From Leucosporidium creatinivorum (taxonomy: Eukaryota > Basidiomycota > Microbotryomycetes > Leucosporidiales > Leucosporidiaceae), in assembly GCA_001600635.1 (NCBI GenBank), contig BCKL01000001.1, positions 461,550 to 525,549 of the forward strand: a stretch of DNA of 64,000 bases. Direction: 5' to 3'. This document shows positions 21,901-32,699 of this stretch, piece by piece; the first letter of the stretch is position 1; each line of letters opens with the position of its first letter. The position numbers were made by a program, and so were the translations under genes. Under the pieces are notes generated by a model. It did no database searches. It had not been told where the DNA came from and saw nothing but the letters and a program-made list of their open reading frames with translations.

Positions 21901-22038
21901 CTCTGCTCGCCCTTTCTACGGCAACCACCCACGCATCTCACTGCTACCGACTGGTGCTCTCCAAGCCCACGAGACGACCTGGGCTCTCTGCTGTTTGCTT
22001 GAGCCCCGACGCCAGCCAGCCACCTTAGCTAGATCACC
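21263..22038. promoter_or_regulatory. Two-intron 5' leader and promoter of the family B gene
   Basis: On the minus strand this region reads: leader exon ending at about 21627, an intron (gtgagt donor) of 188 bp at 21439-21626, a 74-bp leader exon at 21365-21438, a 55-bp intron at 21310-21364, then the coding exon. The same order and words recur at 37.6-38.0 kb, and pieces recur at 23.4-23.7 kb and 59.3-59.65 kb. The outer end also serves the plus-strand gene starting at 22039. Confidence 0.6.
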
Positions 22039-22821
22039 ATGTCAGACCTCGTGGACCTCACTAAGCCGTCTATCGACGTCGAGTCGCCTATTTTGCTACC
22101 TCGACGTCTCTTCAACCTCGTCAACGATTGGCTGGCGGAGGAAGCCGCGCCCGCTCGGTGGCCACTCGAGTTTGACCAGATTGTTGCGCACTATAGCAGC
22201 AGAAGCTGGCATTACTTCGTGGAGCTGTTGAATGCTCTCGAGTTTGACTACGAGGCGCTGGAGCCATACGCACTGGCTGTGCTGGCGAAGAAAGCTGAGC
22301 GGAGGACCATCGCCGAGAAGGATGCATTGGCGCTGGGTCGGCGGATGGCTATGGTGCTTGTCGATGGACGACAAGGAAACATCCGTGAGTATTTCTGACC
22401 CATCTCGCGCTCTCTTCCCTCTTCGCCTCGCAGATCCTGTCGGCACCGCAGGGCTATGGGCTCTACGAGCAAAATTCCTGCGCCGTTGCTTGACCGAGCA
22501 GCCCGCTTCGCCAGTTCGAGCAGTCGAAGCAGAGCTCAGAATTGCTCAGTGTATGAAGGACCTGTCACCCCTGGAGGAGCCGCTGCTGCACCACGAGCAT
22601 ATGCATCTGGCCCGTGAGTTCGGCGATTCTCAGTGGACATCTCAGCCGACGCTGATGTGCACCATCCAACAGGTCTTGGTATCTATTTACTCGACCACAA
22701 CAAGCCACCTTCTCGTCCCCCTCCAATCCTTCCTCTCGACCAGGACGCATCGTTGGAGAGCTTCGGCGGAGCGTACGCTCGCCGTGGCTGCTCTTGCCCT
22801 CCCCCTTCATACACCCCTTGA
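22039..22821 (+). CDS. Unrecognised 224-residue protein
   Basis: Exons 22039-22384, 22434-22613 and 22673-22821 splice in frame with GT-AG borders and CTGAC/CTGATG branch sites. The first 180 residues look like a folded helical protein (LPRRLFNLVNDWLAEEA, WHYFVELLNALEFDYEALEPYALAVLAKKAERRTIAEKDALALGRRMA). No family is recognised; the DYEALEPYA..AKKAERR region hints at a repeat helix bundle. The last exon is proline-rich (NKPPSRPPPIL) and stops right where the broken F-box fragments begin, so its original 3' end may have been replaced. It shares an upstream region with the divergent F-box gene. Confidence 0.55.
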
Positions 22822-23880
22822 ATACGACGTGCCGAAAGCCACTTTCTCGAGCCTCGAGCTTCGCTGGAGAGACGAGAGTCTCGAACCCGTTAAGGCCGTA
22901 CCGGACGGCGAGGTCCCTCGTGATCTCCGGTAGCTTTGTCCAGGACTTAGGTGAGCACCTACCGCTCGTGGGGAGGGGGAGCTCGGCGGAGGCAATGTCG
23001 GTCGGAGTGGATGGGAGCGCGGCGAGGATGGGGGCTGTGGGTGAGCAGAGGAGAGTCAGAAGTGTCGCGGAGAAGACGACGTCGGATCTGCTCACCTCCA
23101 TAGGCCTCAGGCGAGCCCACTGTAGCGAGTTGAGCGTCGAGATGAGCTCGGCCGAGTGTCTGTAGGGAGGGCGGTGCAGTCGAGCTCCTCGGGATACCCA
23201 GCAGCTTCGTCGAGGATCTGGGCGAGTAGCTCAATCAGGAGTCGAGGTGACTAGGCAGGCGTGGCGAGGGAGGAGGGGAGCTCGGCGGAGGACATGTCGG
23301 AGGAGGGAGGCCGGGAGCGGCGAGGGCGGTGGCTGTGGGCAAGCGAAGGGTCAGTTAGGCTGTAGTGAAGCATGTAGCGAGCTGCTCACCTTCAGTCGAG
23401 TCGAGGCGCGCGTAGAAAGCTGAGAGAGCTAAGCCGAGCTTTGTCCGAGCGAGCGAGATCCTCTGCGAGCAGTAAGGAGCGCTGTGGTCAGTTCTAGCTC
23501 CTTCCACCTTCCTCTGTAGCAGTCCCTCTTTCTCTCAGCCCTGCTCCTCTGCCAGAACGCCCGCTCGACTCTCGTCGCGCGTGTTCTGCACTGGTGAGCC
23601 TCTGTACCCGCTCCCCTCGGCCAGCAGCAGCACCAGAGTGGGCTTCAAGCTCACCTGTGGCTTCCAAGCGATGTCTCAGCTGAGCAGCACGCCCTCAGCA
23701 AGCTTCCGTCCCGACCTGAGCGCGATTCGAGAGCGGCGAGAGTAGTCCGGTTCGTAGCTGAGCCAGCTGGTGGAGGTGGGGCGTAGGCTATAGATGCAGC
23801 TGAGCTTCGATAACTTCCTATAGTCGTTCCTATAGTCGAAGGCGAAAGCAGCGAGAACCGAGCATTGGAAGTAGGGAACT
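22822..23880 (-). pseudogene. Array of 5' fragments of F-box-like family B
   Basis: Reading the minus strand, the family start (gacatgtcctccgccgagct at about 23295, compare gacatgacctcggccgagct of the 20-kb gene) continues to an LLAQILDEAAG-like F-box stretch and then breaks off. A leader intron and a second start region (gacattgcctccgccgagct at about 23000, ATG changed) follow, and near 22900-22945 a third F-box-like piece (WTKLPEITRDL...). None has the LRR part. Upstream, 23400-23700 keeps leader and promoter words, including agcacgccctcagcaagctt. Stops, lost start codons and truncation mark these as dead copies. Confidence 0.6.
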
Positions 23881-24519
23881 GACCCCTCTCGGGTTGTTCA
23901 AGTCCAAGCTCTCCCTCCTACTCTATTTCTCGTCTCCGCTCGCTTTCTCAACTCCGACAGCTTCGCACGGGACCGCACTACCAGCTCGTACTGCTCGTCA
24001 GCCCAGCTCAGCTACACCAGCCGTTGACCACTCGCCGTCCTCGCTGTCCTCCCGCTCTCGACTCGTCGCCTACCGCTGCTGGACCCACTGGAGAAGCTGC
24101 TGCAGAGGTCAAACCAGTCTTCAACGCTCAAGGCTACTGCTGCAGTGAGTTAGCCCTTCACCACTACACTGCAGCTCGCCGAGCAGGAGCTCAACGGGAG
24201 CGAGCTGGAAGTGATCGTAGGGACGGCAAAAGGGGAGACACGGAGAGAAGCAGGACTAGAGTTGCACTCTTCTAGCACACTCCAAGAGCTGGAAGCACCT
24301 TGGCCACCGCCGTACAGCCTCAAAGAGCTGACCTTCGGCGTTTCATTTCGCAGCTCGAGAGTCGCTTCGCACAAGCTCGATACAGCTTTCTGAGTATTTA
24401 CAAGACCGCTCGTACTGTACGTGATGCACTGGGCTGCTCCTCCTCCCTCGCAGGCCCAAGCTGACCGCTCCCACTCCCATCTCAGCTCAGCCTTCCCTCT
24501 CTCCGAGCTCGCCCTCAGA
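23881..24519. other. Upstream region of the 24.5-kb F-box gene
   Basis: 639 bp. It holds a pyrimidine-rich leader and a probable leader intron: an acceptor gctcag near 24490, preceded by aagctgaccgc as branch site, with a candidate gtgagt donor near 24143. Nothing else seen. Confidence 0.4.
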
Positions 24520-25545
24520 ATGGCATCGACCTTCCCTCCCGAGCTGCTCGCTCAGATCGCCAACAAAGCTGCTGGAGATCCCGACTCCGTCGACCGCACC
24601 ACACTCCGCCAGCTCTGCCTCACCTCGAAGAGCTTCCTCCCCTTCGGCCGAGCTGCCCTCTACCGAACCGTGTCCATCACCTTCATCGACACCCCGAACA
24701 GCGGCGAAGACGGAGACGAAGACTTGAACATCTCTGAAGAGCAAGCTCGCGTTTGCATCGCACCTCACAGCCAGCGCCTCAAAGCGACCATTGACACCTT
24801 CCCTCACCTCGCCCAGTTGGTCGAGCAAATCGTCCTCGACGAGTGGGTCGGCGATACCATCTCGAGTAAGATGTTCAAGTCTCTGCTCAAAGCTTGTCCT
24901 CAAGTCATCCGCCTCGAGGTGCAAGGCGCCTTCGCCGTCGAGGAGGCCAAATCACTCGAGGCGGCGCTGCTGAAGAAACTCCCTCCTCTCACCAGCCTGA
25001 CCTTCGCCCCTGGAAAGACATTCGATCAAGTGCTCTCTCGCATCTCTACCCTGAAGCACGTCGAGCTGTTCGAAGCGAGGGGCAAGGCCTCGAGCGCTGG
25101 CAAGAAGTCCACCGCCTACCCTTCCCAGCTCACCTCCCTCGCCATCGCCAACGGAACGCCTCTCTCTCCCATTCAACTCGGTCTCCGAAGCTCCACAGCG
25201 ACCCTCCGTCGCCTCTCTCTCGACAGCGTCACCCTCGCGAAGCTCAAGACCGAAGTCGTCAAGCAGGCCAACCTCGACGACCTCCGCCTCCTCATCGTCA
25301 GGCGCGACAAGCGTAGCTCGGAAGACGTGCTCGACGAGATCTTCGAAACGGTCAACGACTGCTGGGCCCTTCGCAGCCTCGGACTCGCCTGCGACGAGTA
25401 CATCGACTTTTATCCCTCGGACGTCGACCGCCTTCCTCTTCGCCTCAACGCCATTCGACTCGCTCTGTGGTTCAAGGACGATACTTTCAGGGAGCTACTC
25501 TCCAACAAGCATGGTCGAGCGCTGCGCTCGGTGTCGGTAGGTTGA
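24520..25545 (+). CDS. F-box-like/LRR family B protein, short C-terminus
   Basis: 341 residues in one exon from the ATG of MASTFPPELLAQI. The F-box-like unit (PPELLAQIANKAAGDPDSVDRTTLRQLCLTSKSFLPFGRAALYR) aligns directly with the 20-kb gene (LPLELLAQIVEEAVGDRDHVDYTTLRHLCLTS). LRR segments follow (TLRRLSLDSVTLAKL, WALRSLGLACDEY). It stops at ...RSVSVG. A plus-one frame beyond the stop reads EMREELAVLARKAGWEIYRGAEGVRFSR, which matches the family tail EELGEEHGWSVERYGKKVVFMR in position and pattern. A one-base change has therefore probably removed the last 30 residues recently. It may still be functional. Confidence 0.72.
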   Translation: MASTFPPELLAQIANKAAGDPDSVDRTTLRQLCLTSKSFLPFGRAALYRTVSITFIDTPNSGEDGDEDLNISEEQARVCIAPHSQRLKATIDTFPHLAQLVEQIVLDEWVGDTISSKMFKSLLKACPQVIRLEVQGAFAVEEAKSLEAALLKKLPPLTSLTFAPGKTFDQVLSRISTLKHVELFEARGKASSAGKKSTAYPSQLTSLAIANGTPLSPIQLGLRSSTATLRRLSLDSVTLAKLKTEVVKQANLDDLRLLIVRRDKRSSEDVLDEIFETVNDCWALRSLGLACDEYIDFYPSDVDRLPLRLNAIRLALWFKDDTFRELLSNKHGRALRSVSVG

Positions 25546-26050
25546 GAGCGAAATGAGGGAGGAGCTGGCCGTGCTCGCGAGGAAAGCTGGGTGGGAGATC
25601 TACAGGGGAGCTGAGGGCGTGCGCTTCTCGCGTTGAAGATGGTGTTGAGCTTCGATGAGGTGGCGATGACTACAGGCTTGCAAAGATACGCTCCGCTTGA
25701 GCGGAGGGAAGGCTCGGCGAACAGGCTCGAAGTGCGAGCCGGCTTGGAGCGAGTTGGCGGACAACTGCTGAGGAGAAGGGTCGAGCGAGGTCTAGTTTGG
25801 CTGAGGTGCAGGAGGGCTTGTAGTCACTTGAAGATCACCAGAACACCCGAAGAAGGTGTGCAAGAGGACCGACAGCCGCCCTTTGCTTCGCTCGGCGTTG
25901 CCTGTCGCTTCGCAGCTCGAGCGCTCTACACCTCGCCAGCAGTCCGCCTCTCCTCGTGATGCTGTGAAGTTAGTTGCTGGGTATATGTACTGCTGTGGTA
26001 TCTACGCGTCCCCCTCACTCGCCATTCTCGTCGCCCGCCCGGCACCGAAC
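25546..26050. other. 3' flank with dispersed repeat
   Basis: The first 90 bp encode the out-of-frame family tail. The stretch 25720-25820 is a copy of the repeat at 19660-19760 (gcgagccggcttggagcgag). The rest shows no feature and ends at the convergent dynactin-like gene. Confidence 0.55.
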
Positions 26051-26889
26051 CTACGATATGTCGAGCTCCTGGTTCCGCTCCTTCTCGAGCTTGTGGACGG
26101 CCTCCTCTGCAGCTGAGACGATGTCGTCCCAAGAGATGAAGATCTCGGAGAGTGTCGAGATCTGCAGCAAAGGAAGGTCAGCTCAGCTCGGCGTTTATCA
26201 TCGAAGCGAGCCTGAACCCACATAGTCGTTGTAGCGCGATAGCAGGGCGTTGGTCCTGGCTTCTAATGAAGCGTAGGCCGTCGATACTGGTGCAAGATTC
26301 GTCTTGACCTGCACGAGCTCGCTCTTGAGGGGTTCGTGCTCTGCGGAAGGGCGGCAAGATCAGCGTAAGGGCGCGCCACAGCAGCAGCTTCACAAGAGAG
26401 AAGTGAAGCACACCCGCCAGTTTGCCAGCTCCTACGACACCTCGCTGCTCCAAGGCCTCTACCTCCCGCAGGTCCCTCTCCAACGACCGAATCTCATTCT
26501 CAGCCTCCAGGATGAGGGCGACCTTGGAAGCAGGCGTGAGTTCATCGGATGTTGGTGCACTGCTCGACACAGGCGGCAGAGAGAGCAACGGCTCGTTAAG
26601 GTCATCTGCAGCGCGAGAGAAGCCGACAAGAGGCGCGTCAGCTCTGTAGCGGCTCAGAGAGTCCGCCAAATGACTTACAGTTTGCTACGAAGCGTCTGAC
26701 TGCTTCTGTACCTGCTCCTGATTCGAGCGACTGGTTGAGCAGCGAGTTGATGAGGGATACGCGCCGAGAGAGCGAGACGGTCGAGGGGGAGCCGGTTGTA
26801 GGGGACAGAAGAGTTTCGAGGAAGCGAAGGCGAAGGTCGAGGGAGAGCTGTGAGCTCATTGCTGTTGGTTTAGGAGGTGCGTCGGCCAT
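26051..26889 (-). CDS. Dynactin subunit 3 (p24)-like protein
   Basis: Exons 26679-26889, 26414-26605, 26222-26340 and 26051-26161; 210 residues, almost all predicted coiled coil. The order of segments follows DCTN3/p24: an N-terminal helix (LDLRLRFLETLLS), YDLNEPLLSLP, KVALILEAENEIRSLERDLREVEALEQRGVV, a helix ending ALLSRYNDY, and the most telling piece ISTLSEIFISWDDIVSAAEEAV, which parallels the human LLSKQFVQWDELLCQLEAA. p24 sits in the shoulder of dynactin, the dynein activator on microtubules. Coiled-coil similarity can mislead, so this assignment is moderate. Confidence 0.62.
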
Positions 26890-27432
26890 GTCGAGCTACA
26901 GAAGCGGATTGGCTCGAACCAAGCCTGCCTCGACGCGACCGCGAGTCGGCTCGGCTCTGGTTCTTCCACGTCGATCTTCTGCTTGATTACTCGGCTACAC
27001 ACTTTTAGAACGTACAGCACATGGCGCGATAAACGGCTCCCTGCTCGCGGGGCCCGCCAACCAGCTCGGAACCAGAGATGGCGAGTCGCCAGCCATCTCC
27101 GCTCGCCCGCCTTCAATCTCGACGAGGGGGGTTCTGTGGCTCATTGGCAGCCTCTTGTCGCAGTGCGCAGGATGACTTGACATCTTCTCGCCATGCTCGA
27201 GCTGCGCCTCTTGTCTTCTTACCATTCACTCGCTCTCTCTTGCTCGACCGTCGACCGGCTCGCTCGCTCGCTCCTTCGCGCTTCACCTACAAGCTCACCG
27301 GCTGAGCCCATCCACATCGCCCCGTGCTGAGCACTAGTCGACTACGACTTCACTACTTCGACTTTCAGCAAAGTCACCTTCAGCCGGCCTGCACCTCCTC
27401 TCCTTTCACCTCCTTCAACCCCCTTCGCAACC
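26890..27432. promoter_or_regulatory. Divergent upstream region, dynactin-like and PL14 lyase
   Basis: 543 bp between opposed start codons, one of the longer promoter regions here. The part next to the lyase (27270-27432) is a CT-rich leader ending cttcgcaaccATGG. No other element recognised. Confidence 0.45.
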
Positions 27433-30082
27433 ATGGTCTCCGCCTCCTTCGTCTCGGCGCTAGTCCTGGCCTCCTACGCTGCACCAGCACTCGCTCTCCC
27501 CGCCAACATCCGCAACTCCAAGGTCGACAGCGCCACCGAAGCTCGCTCTGCCATCGCCGAGGCCGACCTTCAGCCACGCTGGGTCGCCTTGAGCGAGGAC
27601 TTCATCATCCCCGGCCCCAGCAAAGCATCTAGCTCCTCCTCCTCTTCCTCCTCCACCTCGGTCGTCAGCCGTTCGGTCGCCCCGGCCTCCCTCCTCGACA
27701 CCCTCGCTCGCAACAAGAAGCGCGCCGCCGCCGTCAAGAAGCTCCGCAAGCGCGCCGCCCCTACTCCGTGGACCAACGCTCAGATCAGCCGAGCAGAGGC
27801 CGTCTCCTCGGCGCTCTCCATCCTCAACGCGCGCAGCACGAGCGACTCTGGCTCGGTCTGCACCGTCACAGCGTCTGCTAGCGGTCCAAGCGCAACCTCG
27901 ACCGCTTGCGCTGTTACCTCCGATTGTTCGGGTCGGACTATCCCTACTAACTCGCACCAGTACTGCGCAAGCAAGGTTTGCAGCTTCCGTATGTCTCGGT
28001 CTCTTTTCGGCGTCGTCGATGATTCGAGGCTGACCCTTCCCCGTTCGCCACAGGCTGCAACACTGGATATACTCAGTCTGGAAGCTCATGCATGAAGAAC
28101 GGCGGCACCACGTAAGTTGCGAGAGGCGGCAGCGCTCCGTCTCGGAGCAGATTGCTGACCTGTTTCGCTTGCAGGACGACCTCGAAAGCCACAACAACAT
28201 CGAAGCCCACAACGACTTCCAAAACCACTACAACCAGCAAGACCACCACCACCACCAAGGCCACCACTTCGGCAGCCGCTGCGAGCGCAACGCCCAGGGT
28301 CTGCTCGGTCACCGCAGACTGCACTGGCCAGTCGATCCCTGCTTCGTCGCACCAGTACTGTGACAACAAGGTCTGCAGCTTCCGTACGTTATATACAGCT
28401 CCTCTTTGTTTCGAGCCTGTGTGGAGCTCTAGCTGACCTTTCGCTCGGTCGACAGGCTGCGATTCAGGCTTCACCCTCTCGAAGGGCGCCTGCCTCAAGA
28501 ACGCCGGCAGTACCACCAAGGCCGCCGCTTCAACCACCACCTCCTCAGCAGCCTCCTCCACATCGACCAGCAACGTCGGCCTCACCGACGGCCTGACCTA
28601 CTGGAAGCAAAAGTCGACCTTCACCTCGCTCGCTTCCTTCGTCACCGACGTCGTGCAGAAGTTCACTTGGGGCAAGGACAATACGGTCGCTGTGCAGGGT
28701 GTGCCGGCTAGTGCGTGGACAGATGGAGTGCAGGGCACCAGCGATAGCGCGATTCAGGTGGCTTACCCCAAGGGCAGTCGCAACCCTTCGGCCAGCCCTG
28801 TGGGTGGTGTTGGGTTCTACTCGAACAAGCGTGAGTGTTACGTGTTGCTTTCTGAACTCGATGAGCCGAGCTGATACCCTCTTCTCGCCCACAGTCGACA
28901 TCTCCGCCGCCAACAACGTCTCGCTCTCCTACTCGGTCTTCTTCGAGAAGGACTTTGACTTTGTCAAGGGTGGCAAGCTTCCTGGACTTGTCAGTTGCTC
29001 TTCTCTTCTCTTGCTGAGCGCTCTGCTGACCTCACTGGCCTCGCAGTACGGAGGAGCGACCGCTTGCTCGGGAGGATCCGCCGCCGAGAGCTGCTTCTCG
29101 ACTCGCATGATGTTCAGGACTGGTGGAAAGGGAGAGGTGAGCTTTACTCGTCGCTCGCTTACTCAAGCTTTCTGCTGACCATCTGTCCCCCTACAGCTCT
29201 ACCTTTACGCTCCCCGCGAGAAGCAGGTCGAGGCGCTCTGCACCCTCGGCCCCCTCTCCTACTGCAACTCGGTCTACGGCATGTCCATCGGACGCGGAAG
29301 CTGGACTTTCAAGACTGGCGAGTGGACCGACATCCGTCAAGACATCTGGCTCAACACACCTGGAGTCGCCGACGGAGGCTTCAACATCTGGTGAGCTTGC
29401 TTCCCTCCCTGTAACAACTCGACGAACGATGAGCTGACTCTGAGCTTTCCTCACAGGGTCAACGATGAGCTCGTCCTCCACTCCGACTCGGTCTACTACC
29501 GCAACTCGGCCGTCGGCCAAGTCGTCAACAACGGCACCGCCTCCAACCCCATTACTCTCATCGACTACGACTCCCTCCCCGACGATCTCACCATTCCCAA
29601 CGGAGGATTCTCTACCCTCCCCACCGAGACCGGCTCATTCTCCCTCCCCATCGTCACCAAGGTCGTCCAGCCCACTGGCACTCGCTCCTACCTCAACGAA
29701 CCTCGGCCGAACCCTAGCGACTGGGCCGTCAAGAGGAACAAGGTCGAGCTCTCGACCGAGACAATGGAGGACACCCCGGCTGAGCCGAGGATGACTATCG
29801 CGCCTGGTGGAGGCAAGAGGAGGAGGTCGCTGCTTCTCGCGAGCGAGGCCAGCGAGGAGAAGAGGGTCGAGAAGAGGGCGACTTCGACTACTCTGCCTAC
29901 CTCTTTCGCTGGTGTCATGTTCCGTGAGTCTTTACACCCGTCTCTCGAGTCCCCGAGGGCTGCAGCTGACCTCTCTTCTTCGTTTCGTAGACACTTTCTT
30001 CGGCGGCTCGACGGCCGGCTACAACTCGCCCAAGCTCCAGTACTCGTACTTCAACGGCCTGGCGCTCAACATCAATGCTTGA
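27433..30082 (+). CDS. Secreted polysaccharide lyase, PL14-like, with two Cys-rich modules
   Basis: Nine exons (27433-27988, 28054-28111, 28175-28383, 28456-28830, 28895-28989, 29047-29136, 29197-29390, 29457-29923, 29991-30082); 711 residues. A signal peptide (VSALVLASYAAPALALP) is followed by a Ser-rich stretch and dibasic Kex2-like sites (NKKR, LRKR). Two copies of a Cys module (SHQYCASKVCSFRCNTGY and SHQYCDNKVCSFRCDSGF) flank a Thr/Ser/Lys linker. The catalytic half resembles PL14 alginate/glucuronan lyases: SYSVFFEKDFDFVKGGKLPGLYGG, CFSTRMMFRTGGKGELYLY, WTDIRQDIWLNTPG, GGFNIWVNDELV and the end HTFFGGSTAGYNSPK...YSYFNGLALN. Such enzymes cleave uronate polymers by beta-elimination. A basic insert near residue 650 (GGGKRRRS...EEKRVEKR) precedes the last block. 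Substrate not inferable. Confidence 0.8.
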
Positions 30083-30346
30083 AGCATCTCGTTACCACGT
30101 CGCCTCGACGGCGATGGAATAGTTTCCCTACACGAGTGGTCGGCGCCGCATCTCTCAGTCGATAGCTCCCCTTCTCCCTTCTCTTAGATAGATAAGACAC
30201 TCCCTCGTTCGTACAGTTTGCCAGGCGCAATTCCACAGTGTTGTTGCGCTATTACTCTCCCGTCTTCTGCCAGCGAAAGAGAGGAGAACGACTGCTTAAA
30301 GTTACAGATTGAGAGGGGGAGCCCGCTACACCATCGCCGAAACAAA

Positions 30347-32699
30347 CTAAGGGTTGAGAATGCGCCAGTACACCGCTGATCCACCATCGCCGGCCACGAT
30401 GGCCTCCTCGACCTTCTTGCCGTTGACGATGAGCTCGGGCGCGACTGGAAGCAGAGGGAGAATGATGGTCAGCGCCAAGCGCCGAGGACGAACGAAGGGA
30501 GGAAGACATACGCTGCAACCGCGAGTGAGGCATGGGAGAGGGCGTGCCACTCTCAGTGATAGCCTCTTGGGTGGTTGCTGGTGCAGCGACGCCCTTGAGG
30601 GCAGCGACACCGGGGTAGGGAAGCGGGCTGAGGTGTTGAGGAATGGCGAGGTTGGAGCGCTTGCCAGTGCCGAGCTGTTGTGGTAAGCGAGTCAGCAGGG
30701 GTGTGTAAGGGACTACAGAAGAGAACGAAAGCGCACTTGATGGTACATGTTGTGACCGAGGACGAAGACGTCGCGACCGAACTTGATGCCTCCCGGCTGC
30801 TCGACGGCGTTGTCCTGCGATGCTCAAGGCGGTCAGCTCGACGTTCCAACACCGCTCAAGAGGAACAGAAAACGTACCAAGACGATAGCAATGTGCGCGT
30901 TACCAGCGCTAACCTCCTTGATCGGGATCGGCATGACCTTGCCATCCTTCTCACTCCACTCGCTCAGCCCCGAGATGGTCTTGACCCTCATAGGTGACGG
31001 CGCATGAGCCCAAGTACCGTTGCCAATCCCTCCGAACTGTCCATTGCCCGAAGCGAGCAAGTCGATCGTCTCGCGACCGTTGTTGAGGTCCGTTCGGTCG
31101 ACGACAAAGTAGGAGAGGTTGCCGCCGGCGGCGATGCGGGTGCATTCGACGCGAGTGGCCTTGGGGTAGCAGCGGGTAAGGGGAATCTCGGTGGGGATGG
31201 GGATGGAGGGGAAGGCGAGAGCGCCGCCGAGGCCTGCAAGAAGGAAACCGTGTCAGCCGTACAATGGTCTTGGAGAGACAACGAAGAGCAGCTCACCTAG
31301 TTGACCGTAGCCGTTGGCTCCCCATCCAAGCACCTTGCCATCCTCCAACCTCGCCAAACTGTGCTTGTGGCCCGCAACGAGCTCGACGATCCTGACTCCC
31401 CTCAACGACGGGATCTCGTGCAGAGTCGTCGCGAACCTGATATCCTTCTCCAAAGTGCTCTGCACCTCATCGTCATCATGGATGCGAACCAGGCTGCTCG
31501 TATCGACGAGGGCCATGGGCGACGAGAGCGCAGCTCGGGGCATGCCCAGCGGCTCAGGCGCAGCCGGACTGTTGCTCGAGCGAAGGAGGGGATCGAGGTT
31601 GGCTGGTGGGGGAGGGAGAGGAGCAGGATCGTTGATCGTTGGTGCGGGAGCGAGAGTCACGGAGAGAGCGCCGGCGGAGAGGGCGGTAGGGTGAAGGGAG
31701 AGGAGCTGAACGTGGCGGGCGCCGAGTTGGCCGTGGGTGTTGGCGGAGAGGGAGAGGGGGAGGGCGAAGGATCGGCCCTTGGTGGTGAGCGCGAGGAGGT
31801 GGGATGTGCCCGCGGAGAGAGAGGTAATCCTGCGATGTGCGGAAGTCAGCACTCGGCGCCTGAAGCTCAAGCGAAATGAAGGACTCACTTCTCGCCTCTC
31901 GAAAGAGCGCTGTCCATTTTGAGCTTCTCGACATCGCTTCCCGGGTCCTTGCTCTGCCAAACAGCCCACCAGCCGCTTTCCTTTCGTCGCTCGGCGCCGA
32001 CCTGCTGCCTCTCCAGCGTGGCGGGGATAACGTACACCTCGCCACTCTTGCTCATAGCGAAAAGCTTGTGATCACTGGCGATGACCTTGACGATGTCGTG
32101 GTGCTGGAGCGTCTTGCGAGGAGTAGCGCCGGCGGGGGAGGGGTCGAAGCCGAGTCCCCACTGGAGGACGTCTCCGTTCTCGTCGACGGCAGCTGTGGAG
32201 GCAGAAAGGTCAGACTGCGTAGCGAGAAAGCATAGCCGAGTCGCCACGTACCTCCATACGCCTCTGCGAGCACCAGATCCCTCAGGATCGTACCGTCAAA
32301 GGCCTTCAGCAGCTTCGGGCGCTTGATCATCTCGGTGTCGGGCGAGCCGGGAGCAGCTACATTATGCGAGTTCCGACCCCATCTGCTCGACAGGACACCC
32401 CAAGATCAGCAGGTCCTCTCGTGCTCGCTCGAGAAAGAAGTCACGCACGCGAAGACGGAAGGCTGCATCCCTGCACCTCCCTTGCCCACCTGCGTCGCAT
32501 ATCCAGCAGCTTGATGACTCTGCTCAGCTTTCAAGGGGGCCCAAGCCAGTCCTGCGCCGGCAGCTCCGACCAAAGTGAAGGAGGCGAGGAGGATCAGAGG
32601 CCGCGAGGAGGAGGATGCTGGAGATCGAGCGGTGGTAGAGAGTGGTCGCTGTAGCTGCGCTGCTCGACGTGTAGTGTGTAGTGCGCTGGTTCGAAGCAT
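30347..32699 (-). CDS. FMP25: Mitochondrial RCC1-repeat protein, FMP25/RCC1L type
   Basis: Exons 32449-32699, 32252-32382, 31889-32192, 31297-31829, 30878-31233, 30737-30814, 30512-30674 and 30347-30444; 637 residues. The N-terminus is a mitochondrial presequence (MLRTSALHTTRRAAQLQRPLS) followed by one membrane helix (LILLASFTLVGAAGAGLAW). RCC1-type blades follow: VFAWGRNSHN, AAVDENGDVLQWGLG, SAGTSHLLALTTKGRSFA, AGHKHSLARLEDGKVLGWGANGYGQLG, LLASGNGQFGGIGNG and VFVLGHNMYHQLGTG. It ends EEAIVAGDGGSAVYWR. Yeast Fmp25 is a mitochondrial inner-membrane protein linked to complex III assembly; human RCC1L acts in mitoribosome biogenesis. An in-frame ATG at 32786 would add 29 residues. Confidence 0.82.
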
